This document shows, piece after piece, positions 55,901 through 64,000 of a stretch of 64,000 nt of DNA (the stretch's first letter is position 1; every line of letters starts with the position of its first letter). Origin of the DNA: Coleophoma eucalyptorum (taxonomy: Eukaryota; Ascomycota; Leotiomycetes; Helotiales; Dermateaceae); contig JALRME010000003.1 in the NCBI GenBank assembly GCA_026120035.1, forward strand, positions 1,054,001-1,118,000, given 5' to 3'. Under the pieces are notes generated by a model, which saw only the letters and a program-made list of their open reading frames with translations, searched no databases and was not told the DNA's origin. The position numbers were made by a program, and so were the translations under genes.

Positions 55901-56151
55901 GCTGCAAACCAAAAGAGGTGAAGATCAAAATGGAGCCGAATTCCCCGTTTCAAGAGCGAACAAATCAACACCTTTGCATGGGAGACTTTTGTTTTCTGTT
56001 GGAACTCCATTTATTTCGCAATCATCTAGATCCTGCCATTCCCAAACTCGGTTTCTTTTTCCTTTTCGTTTTTCTTTTCTGATAACACAGCGAGGAAATC
56101 GCCAGTATTTCGAATAATAATAATAACAACAAGTGAGGAATTTTATACAAC
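52928..56151. other. Large gene-poor intergenic region
   Basis: 3.2 kb between the starts of two divergent genes (SH3 gene and monooxygenase). It has C-runs (53815-53826), G-runs and short frames. One 164-codon frame (54854-55348) shows no domain or clear splice context. No transposon ends or RNA genes were recognised. Confidence 0.5.
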
Positions 56152-58117
56152 ATGGTGCCCGGAGACCGACCTTCTAGCGCGCCTACAAAGGTCGTCATCC
56201 TAGGCGCCGGTTTCAATGGGCTCGCAGCAGCGAAAACATATCTCCAGATCAACCCGCAAGTTGAACTAAGCATCATCGACAATGCCACCAGTATCGGCGG
56301 CGTCTGGGCCAAAGATCGAATCTATCCCGGCCTCTTCTGGGAAGTGCCTACGCCGCTGGGCGACTTTTCAGATTTCAGCATGTGCAAAGAGCTGGGGATG
56401 GAGATGTTTCAAGATATCTCGGGCGAGCAGATCAATGAATTTATTGTAGGTTCTGCTCCTAGCCATGAGCGAAGTCTAGCCCTTAATATTTATGCGATAA
56501 GCAGACTAATTTGGAAATAGAACAAGTATGCGGAGAGGTTTGATCTGCTCAGGTATTGTAGATTGAATACAACTGCAACAAGCATCACACGCTCGAGTCC
56601 TGGGTGGAAATTAACGGTGAAGCCAACGGGGAATCCAGGAGCAGAGCCGGAGACATTGATCTGTGACAAGTTGATCATAGCCACGGGAATCACCTCCCGA
56701 CCCAAGGTTCCAGATCTGGACCTATCCTCCTTCGATGGTCTACATATGCATTCCGTTGCGCTGGGTAAACGGCACGAGGAGTTGCTTTCAGAAAATATCA
56801 ATAGTGTGACCATAATTGGAGGGCACAAATCTGCAATTGAAGCTGTAGGCCACTGTGCCATGGCTGGCAAGACAGTCAATTGGCTTGTGAGAAAGGATGG
56901 AGGTGGAACGACGTGGTTGATTAACGCAAAGAGACCCGACGGCTCCTGTGCAGCCAAACCGTCGACGAAACGGATACTCTCCATCTTTACACCCAGCGTC
57001 TATTTTTCAAGTCGTTGGATAACTCGCTTCTTTTTCAGCGGTCGTTTCTGGCTAGGTACTTGGATTATGAACACTTTCTGGAAGAAGTTTACGAGCATGC
57101 TACTCTCTGACCACTATATGAAGAGTGAGAATGCGAAGAAATTGAAGCCGAATGTCCCAAGGTGGGTCATACACTACATCCTCTTGCATGGATAAAGACA
57201 TACTTTATCAGTTTGACTATTATGTCTGTAGAAAAGATGCTAATGATGCCGCTCGATAAAGCTTCTTTTGGATTGTCCCAGGAGGCACTACAGTCCACGA
57301 CCGCGACCAGGAGACTCTACGACTGGTAGATGAAGAGAAACTCATCCATGTAAAACAGAACCATATCGAATCCGTACAAGGACGATCAGTCACTCTAGAT
57401 TCAGGAGAAGTACTTGCAAGCGACGCCATAATATTTTGCACTGGCTGGCAAATAACAACAACAGATCTCTTCGAGCCAGAACTTGCACACGAAATAGGGC
57501 TTCCAATTGACCCTATGGACGAACCCGTTTCCTCGCAGAAACACTGGCAAGCAATAGACAAAGCCGCAGAAGAGACCCTTCTTGATTTGTACCCGATTCT
57601 CCGGGACCCGCCAGGAAATCTGAAAATCAGACATCCCCAACTGACTCCGCAGCGTCAATACCGCTCTATTGTACCACTTGAACTGGCAATGCAAAACGAT
57701 CACAGTCTCATTTTCCTCAACCGAACTATTACTGGCCGTCTCCAAGTCAACGCAGAGCTAACATCCCTTTGGGGAATTGCATATCTGGAAAATATGCTTC
57801 CAGAATCGACTAACAAGACACTGCAAGATAGAGAAGCAATGGAAAAGGACATTGCAGCTGTGCAGGCCTTTCAGAAGATGCGATACTTGAGCTATTATCC
57901 ATTTAGGATCAGTATTCTGGAAACCCCTGAGTTTATAGACCAACTCTGCGAAGATATTGGTGTTTCCTCAAAGAGGAAGGCTAAAAATATCCCGAAAGGT
58001 TGGAGAGGAGCATGGGGTCTCCGAGGTTGGTGTCTGGAATGGTTTGACGGTTATTTTGCCAATGACTATTTGGGGGTCGTGGATGAGTTTCTGCAAAGTG
58101 CGAAGAAGAGACCTTGA
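56152..58117 (+). CDS. FAD-dependent monooxygenase (FMO/Baeyer-Villiger type)
   Basis: A flavin monooxygenase of about 596 aa by the spliced model: exons 56152-56445, 56521-57161 and 57262-58117, with introns of 75 and 100 nt. Motifs: KVVILGAGFNGLAAAKTYL is the FAD-binding GxGxxG, SIIDNATSIGGVWAKDRIYP is typical of FMO/BVMO proteins, LIIATGITSRPKVPDL, VTIIGGHKSAIEAVGHCAMA is the NADPH site, and DAIIFCTGWQITTTDLF is the C-terminal FAD-side motif. TM-like stretches in the middle are weak. The second intron is ambiguous: its acceptor is AAAG at 57258-57261, while an upstream TAG acceptor at 57229-57231 would bring the stop codon TAA into frame. The gene is therefore functional only if the downstream acceptor is used. 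The substrate is unknown. Confidence 0.82.
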
Positions 58118-58506
58118 GATCTGCTATTAACGGCCAACATTCTCCCTGGTCTTTTTTACTTGCAACAAATTTTCTTCTAACATATCTAGAAGCTTCGAGT
58201 ATTCGTAAAGCATAGAACCGTTTCTGTAGATAGTAACAGCCATCACTACCTGTCAAGTGCTTTGTAACAACAATATGGTAATCCTAGCCGGTCTTTACCG
58301 AGTGACGCGAGAGGATAATTGTGTAGTGCAAAGGCCTTCCTCTGTTTAAATCCTTCTTTGATGCGATTACTTTGCGCCTGTCTGGCTTGCTCGAACATCC
58401 TCACCTGCAAGAACAAGCTGTGAACAGGGACGTGGAGTTTGTCGTCATTAGACTGTGTAAATAAGCCAGGTCTCCTTGAAGTTAAGGATATCGAAATTCC
58501 TCAAGC
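58118..58506. other. Convergent intergenic region
   Basis: 389 nt between the 3' ends of the monooxygenase and the HET gene. Presumed 3' UTRs. No coding potential. Confidence 0.5.
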
Positions 58507-60414
58507 TCAATGAATTTCAAAAGCATTCTCGTGAAGCAGCCCATCCCTCAAATAATCCAAAGCCTCCCCGTTCATAAATCCATGCACATAAGCTTCGCCC
58601 ACTAGAATATAATGATTCTCAAAGGGCCTCAACACAACTGGAAATCGACAGCCATACAGAACAACCACTAGATCACTCTCTTCCATATTCCAAGGTCCCA
58701 GTCCAACAAAGCCATGCGAAGAAATGAAAAGTCTTCTTCTATTCATTGTTAGGTTTGCTGATAAGATCATGGCGTGCTGGAACTTCTCATAATCTTCTTC
58801 ACTGCGAGCAACGATCGTATCTGTAATTTCGTCGACCGGGAGTAAGGCCATGATCCGCTCTGTTTCAGAAAACAATTCGGTATTGTGGAGTGAAAATATA
58901 GCATTAAGTTTGCTCGTGTAATTGTCGTCTTCAACATGCCAGTTTCCACAAGAAATTACTTGGCAGAAAATTGCTCGAGAAGGAAGAGAGTCCCCCTTTT
59001 CAGGGAGAAATATACTCCACCATTGACGCAGTGTCTTTAATGCAGGTTTCGTATTGCTTTGTGATCCAGTACGTTTAAAAGACCACGAGGTGAGTTTCAA
59101 AGTGTCAACGATGATTCCTTTTGTCTTCAATATGTATCCGCTATCTAAAAAGTCAAAAATTGCCTTGGTTTCTCCAGCAGCAGCGAAATCCTCCTCACTA
59201 TGGTGTAGACCGATGACTGTGTGCTCAGCATTTGGTGGTGGTCGAGTCCAATCAGGCGCCCAGCTTGGTAACTGGAATTGATCCAGGTCATGTTGTTTGA
59301 CGCAAATGATGTCGAGCTTTTGGGTGGTTGTGATGATGTGTCTGGCTGTATGGGTGTATATCTCTCTCACAGACAGTGAATAATCTATAGGACCAAAAGA
59401 TTTCCGGCTACTTGAGATGCCGACAAGTGCGTAGACCTTGTCTTTTGGATCCGTTGACTTCTTGCTCTTGTGTGAAAGTAGCAACTCTAATAGGGGAGGT
59501 GCAAGATCAGTCGACGAGTATCTCGAGAGTTGCAACCCACGAGGACCACCAGAGATCAAAGTGCGGATGAATGAAGGCGATTTGTAAAAAATCTTCTGTA
59601 AATGTATCTCCTCCTTCCTCAATATATCGCACACCTTATCAAGGACAAGCCATGGAATGACATTTGGTCCACAGTATACCACAGCTTTGCGCGCTGACTG
59701 TACCTCCTGAATAACCCAAATGCGCCACCAGTACTGTCTTCGAAAGAGAAGTACTATGGCTTTGATCTGATCTGCTCGCTGAGGATCCTGTACAATATGG
59801 CCGACTTCATCTGGTGAGCAAGTATTCAGTTCATTGACGAGCGTAATAGCGGGACCGGAATCATGGTTTTGTAGCCCAAGCCAAACATTGACAGTCTCGG
59901 CATGACGATAGATCTCTCTCATATTTCCTGTTTGGATACCACGCTCAGAAACGTCGTGCTGGTTAATACAGATAGCATCGACCCAGAGAACCAACCCCGG
60001 CTCAGCGTTTGGGCGTAGACGCCGCAAGGCGTGTCTGAGATTTTGCGTAGCGGGTAGATTCATGCCATCAACACAAATGGGTTTTTCACCAGCAGTATCT
60101 CCCCATGTATACGACAATGCTTGGTATGACGGCGCTTCTTCTAAAATGGTGTGCAAAAGCTCGCACTGGATGGCATCTGTGGAGTTGGCGGCTGGTAGAA
60201 CTTTCATCAGACGGATTTCGTTCCTCCCTGAGTTAAGTGATCTATACTGGTACTCAGGCCCGGAATCAGCACCTGCAGTTCGCAGGTCTTGATTGCGGTG
60301 CTTTAATGGCATCATCTGAGAGTTTCTTTGGTTGCTCATGGTTGGGATGTGAGATAACAAACTGGTTTTGTGTCGGCTGCGGAGACTTTTGTGGTTATAT
60401 TCCTGTTGTGGCAT
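58507..60414 (-). CDS. HET domain (heterokaryon incompatibility-like) protein
   Basis: A 635-aa single-exon protein with the HET domain, found in proteins that can trigger cell death after fusion of incompatible hyphae; most family members have no known role. The start at 60414 is the first ATG; an ATG at 60339 is also plausible. The domain begins EYQYRSLNSGRNEIRLMKVL and contains YQALSYTWGDTAGEKPICVD, ATQNLRHALRRLR, LVLWVDAICINQHDVSERGI and REIYRHAETVNVWLGLQNHD, in the standard family order (about residues 55-200). The rest has KKSTDPKDKVYALVGISSS, typical of HET proteins, and a less conserved C-terminal half with ERRLFISSHGF-like RRRLFISSHGFVGLGPWNME. No signal peptide or membrane segment. 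It lies beside FAS2 with no functional link seen. Confidence 0.9.
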   Translation of the reverse strand: MPQQEYNHKSLRSRHKTSLLSHIPTMSNQRNSQMMPLKHRNQDLRTAGADSGPEYQYRSLNSGRNEIRLMKVLPAANSTDAIQCELLHTILEEAPSYQALSYTWGDTAGEKPICVDGMNLPATQNLRHALRRLRPNAEPGLVLWVDAICINQHDVSERGIQTGNMREIYRHAETVNVWLGLQNHDSGPAITLVNELNTCSPDEVGHIVQDPQRADQIKAIVLLFRRQYWWRIWVIQEVQSARKAVVYCGPNVIPWLVLDKVCDILRKEEIHLQKIFYKSPSFIRTLISGGPRGLQLSRYSSTDLAPPLLELLLSHKSKKSTDPKDKVYALVGISSSRKSFGPIDYSLSVREIYTHTARHIITTTQKLDIICVKQHDLDQFQLPSWAPDWTRPPPNAEHTVIGLHHSEEDFAAAGETKAIFDFLDSGYILKTKGIIVDTLKLTSWSFKRTGSQSNTKPALKTLRQWWSIFLPEKGDSLPSRAIFCQVISCGNWHVEDDNYTSKLNAIFSLHNTELFSETERIMALLPVDEITDTIVARSEEDYEKFQHAMILSANLTMNRRRLFISSHGFVGLGPWNMEESDLVVVLYGCRFPVVLRPFENHYILVGEAYVHGFMNGEALDYLRDGLLHENAFEIH

Positions 60415-60890
60415 TAATGTTGGCAAGATTGATATTAATTTCTTCTAGGTTTGCCATCGTAACATAAAAGCCGACTCACGTCTCGATTAACGAGCACCAT
60501 GCGCGTACAATGTAAGAAGGCACATGCATGATATTAAAGTAAAATGCGTGGGTTTGTCGTTGCTAAGCGTAAATCTAAGCATAGACAATATCAGGTGACC
60601 AGAATGACAAACTCGTACCGCTATAGCCCTATTGGACCGCAACAGCAAGTTAAGTTTTGTGGCCTACGATACGATTTTAGAGGCCTATGTCAAGATGATC
60701 TAAATCTAATCTTCATTCTCATAACTTTATACTTTGACTCATAAATAAGAGCCTTCTAATCCATTCCAAATATGGATCGCCCATCTCGCACAATAACATA
60801 AATCAAAGCATGCATACGCCTTTCCCTTAATAAACAATGAGCAATCATTCATGCAGAAAGAACCGATGTACACAACAGATTTTACTCCGT
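60415..60890. other. Intergenic region, HET promoter and FAS2 3' flank
   Basis: 476 nt of AT-rich sequence between the HET gene start and the FAS2 stop codon, both on the minus strand. No motif recognised. Confidence 0.5.
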
Positions 60891-63800
60891 CTAAAAAGTA
60901 GCAACAGCAATAGCAATAGCCTGGCTGTCCGAGTGAGAAATGGATATGTTGATTTCCTTGACTCCTGCCTTCTTCGCCGCAGATGCGGCATCACCGTGAA
61001 GCTATAACCATGTTAGTTGGGGGTTTCCAAATAAGGGCCAGTAAAACTTACAGTGACAATTGGAGCACCCTTGTCATCATTGGTAATCTCAATATCCCTT
61101 AATGGCGCACCTGCACCCTTGCTTGAGACACCGAGTGACTTGAAAACAGCCTCCTTTGCACTCCATCTCCCAGCAAACGATGCCTGAGGGTTGGCTGCCT
61201 TCTGACAGTAGCTTTGCTCCTTATCTGTGAAGTTGCGCTCGATAAAAGTATCGTTCTCAATGTTGATAGCGGAAATGTCCTCAACATCAACTCCGACTTT
61301 GTTACTGGCAGTAGCAGCACCCTTGGCCAAGGACTCAACCATCTTCTTTGTAGCTTCGGCCTTCTCCTTGTTGGCGGCTTTCTTCATGAATTCAGGGCCA
61401 TATGTGAGCGATGAAGATTTCTTGTCCATGGAAACACGAGCATCTGGGTTAAGGAAGACGGCTTGCTCGTCCTCATCTTGATATGGTGAGTGGGTCTTGG
61501 CAACGAACAAGGTATTGGTGATCATGCCGTTGTGGAAGTATCGGTAGGCCTTCTTTTGTCGAGCCTCCACCTTCTTGCTGTATGCAGCAAAGGTTGCTTC
61601 ATCAAGAGTAGCAAAGAGGTATTTGGGGTGGATACCAATAGCCTGGGCACCCTTTTGACCGAAACCGAAAGAAGTGACCGAGAAAGCTTTCACTCCGTCT
61701 GTTTGGATGGCTCGGCTTGGGTAAACAATGTAATCGAACTGCTCCATGACAGCATCAACATTGTCAGCATTTCGGTTACCTGGCACAAGACCACTGTTCA
61801 TGACTTGCAAGCAACCGTTAAACATCCAAGAACCGGCAGCACCCTTAGGATGTCCCGTGAGGTACTTCTGGAAGATACCCATGACAGCGTTACCCTTCTT
61901 TCTGCCCAAGTGCTTGAGTTGTTGACAGATAACAGAAGATTCGTTCTTGTCATTAGCAACAGTGGAAGTACCGTGGAATGAGGCCACATCGAGGTCGTCA
62001 ATGGTGAGACCCCAGGTTGCCAAAGCACCACGGAGAGGAGCGATCGTTGGATCCTTCTTCCAGAAAGTGTTACCATAGCTGTTGAGTACCTCTGCCTCTT
62101 GTCTCGCGGCCTCACGCTCAATGTGGTTCGCACGTTCTTGAGCATACTCTGATTCGTTGAAGATGCTGCCCTGGGCCTTCATAGCAGCAATCTCCTCGTG
62201 CAAGTACTCAAGCTCCGACTCTTGCCACTGCTTGATGTTCTTCTTGCGCAGTTCGACTTGTCGGCGACGGTATTTGATATCAAGAAGAGGCGATGGGAAT
62301 TGACCTGGGTTCTCACGAGCAGTGGTGAGGACACCCTTTCCGGGAGCCGGAACAGATCGGCCAATCTTATCGGTAGCAGTGGTGGTGAGACCAATGATAC
62401 CGTAAATTGGAACACCCATATCGAGCGCAAGCTTGGCAGTCATGATGACCTGGATACCGCAACCTTGAGATTCCATGAAACCGTTTCTTGTGGTTGTAGT
62501 TGGTCGAGACATCTCCTTTGGTGTGCGGCCGTGGGCGAACTCATCAACGGCGTTACTTGTAGCCTTCATGTTTGCGAACTCGTATGAACCTTCTTCTTGG
62601 AAGTCATCAAAACCACCAACAAAACAGACGCGAGCCTTGCCCTCGACAATGGTCTCGTAACCAATGTCAATAGACTCGACGGCTGTGGCGCATGCACCAA
62701 CAGGAGTCTTGATAGGACCAGTGGAAGAAATGAGCAACATATTGACCCAGGCGCTCATAGTGTTGATAAAGGACTCTTGTAGGATATCCTTCTGGAGAGG
62801 CTTATCCAAGAAGCGGTCCTTATACATACCCCGAAGAGCGGAGGTACCACCAATACCGGAACCAATGCAGTTACCAACCTCAGATAGATGGACATACTTG
62901 TAGAATTCGTATGGGTCGGTGATACCCGAAGCCAAGAGAGATTCGACAGTGCAGACAAGGACGAAGAGAGTGACTGGGTCGACTTGTGAGATAATGTCGT
63001 CTGGAATACCATACTTCTTCGCGTCCCATCCCGTTGGGATTTGACCAGCAACGAGGCGGTCGAACTTGAGTGCCTTGGGGATGAGAAGAGTGGCACCCTT
63101 CTTCATGCGGACAATATACTCGCCTGACTCGGGAATTTCAAAAATCTCAGCCTTCTCTCCATGCTCTCGCTTGAACTCCTCGGCAGTCTCCTTGGAAGTC
63201 TCAAACGGCTCCAAATCTTCCTCGATGACAACTTCTTGCAGAAGTTGCTTCTTGTTAGGATCATAGCCGTGGAACAATTCAGGCTCGATGAGACGTATAC
63301 CAGAGTGTTCGAGGATGTATTTCTCGTACTTGCCCTTGATGTCCTTATCGTCAACTGGCTCACCAGTCTTGGCATCAACCCAGCCAGCATATTGCTTACC
63401 CTTGATTGGGCCATTGTGATTCTTGATAAGACCCATAATCCAGGCCATCTCAACACAACCCTCAAGAGAGAACTCGCCATAAGCTTCCATCTCCCATCGG
63501 GTGCGGGAGTTACCCCAAGGTCCAACTTCAGCAAAACCGGTGACAACGACAACCTTCTCGAGGTCAACCATTCCCTTGAGATTCTCATTGAGTGGCTTGA
63601 CCTCCTTCTCCCAGTCTGGAAGCTGTGGGAAGTCGAACTTGATGTTGGCGCGGGGCTGGATCGTGACCTTCTTGTACAAAGCTTCACTGTCCTCACCATT
63701 GACAATCTTGTTCTCAATAGCAGTCTCCTTAGTGACAGCTTGGCGGACCTCGCTGGTCTCCATGATTTCCTTCCTCAACTTCTGCATAAGCTCGTTCAGG

Positions 63801-64000
63801 TTGGGGATGAACTGGAGACCACCGTTCAAGTCTGCAAAGACAGGCTCAGTCTGGCAAAGGTCTACAATAGATGGTGACATCAGGCCAAGGAGGTTGAATG
63901 CCATCTCTTGTTGGGAGAAGGTGCGGACACCATAAGCCTCAACACCTTCTGCAACCACGTTGTTACCAGCCATGAGACCGGTACCACGGGTCCAACCGAT
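60891..64000 (-). CDS. FAS2: Fatty acid synthase subunit alpha, C-terminal part (window cuts the 5' part)
   Basis: The alpha chain of the cytosolic fungal type I fatty acid synthase. Two exons are seen, >64000-61052 and 61001-60891, with a 50-nt intron; about 1020 C-terminal residues of a protein usually near 1,850 aa. The visible part starts in the ketoreductase end ([20 protein letters not shown]). The ketosynthase follows, with its active-site Cys in [16 protein letters not shown] and His-containing loops ([35 protein letters not shown]). The C-terminal phosphopantetheinyl transferase domain shows [14 protein letters not shown] and [16 protein letters not shown]; it primes the synthase's own acyl-carrier domain. 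The final exon adds [20 protein letters not shown]. The unspliced frame would end prematurely at 61013. Strong identification. Confidence 0.97.

Noticed and set aside
52928..56151. Possible transposon remnant in the 3.2-kb gene-poor stretch.
   Set aside because: No terminal repeats, no transposase or reverse-transcriptase motifs and no target-site duplication could be seen.
63161..63877. A 238-codon plus-strand frame.
   Set aside because: Antisense to FAS2, which is unmistakable on the other strand.

Overview
The window is nuclear DNA from a filamentous ascomycete (Pezizomycotina). Evidence seen directly: short GT-AG introns, mostly 45-120 nt, with CTAAC/CTGAC-like branch sites; monocistronic genes on both strands; and protein types typical of this group (a class II hydrophobin, a HET-domain protein, a fungal-type fatty acid synthase alpha subunit, a quinate-utilisation gene set). 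A leotiomycete is my best guess, but the sequence alone does not prove it. I rebuilt gene models by joining reading frames at splice sites. All exon borders are by eye and were checked for frame.

Layout. 0-2.5 kb: two divergent type II membrane glycosyltransferases (GT25, cut by the window edge, and GT8). 3.5-4.3 kb: a three-exon class II hydrophobin with an unusual Ser/Thr- and His-rich extension. 5.5-9.2 kb: an asteroid/XPG-like nuclease and an insertion-bearing PRPP synthetase subunit on a 181-bp shared promoter. 9.9-20.4 kb: a quinate cluster (3-dehydroshikimate dehydratase, a Gfo/Idh/MocA oxidoreductase, quinate permease, quinate/shikimate dehydrogenase, QutG-type inositol-phosphatase-like protein). 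20.8-28.5 kb: a cytosolic-looking GH3 beta-glucosidase divergent from a disaccharide-type MFS transporter, then a cytochrome P450. 28.8-36.7 kb: housekeeping RNA genes (Cid1-type nucleotidyltransferase, TFIIF alpha, CWC26). 37.7-43.4 kb: a small CYSTM protein, an unrecognised 226-aa protein and a DUF5672 protein with 63-nt repeats. 44.5-52.9 kb: bystin/ENP1, a conserved unknown, a protein kinase and an SH3 protein. 56.1-64 kb: a flavin monooxygenase, a HET protein and the 3' part of FAS2.

How the genes fit together. The quinate block encodes uptake of quinate, its oxidation to 3-dehydroquinate, and the dehydratase that makes protocatechuate. The catabolic 3-dehydroquinase and the two pathway regulators are not in the window. 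The neighbouring beta-glucosidase/transporter pair would import and split beta-linked disaccharides. Together they make a stretch of plant-derived carbon use. The rest is mostly independent housekeeping and secretory or cell-surface genes. No tRNA, rRNA, CRISPR or intact transposon was recognised.
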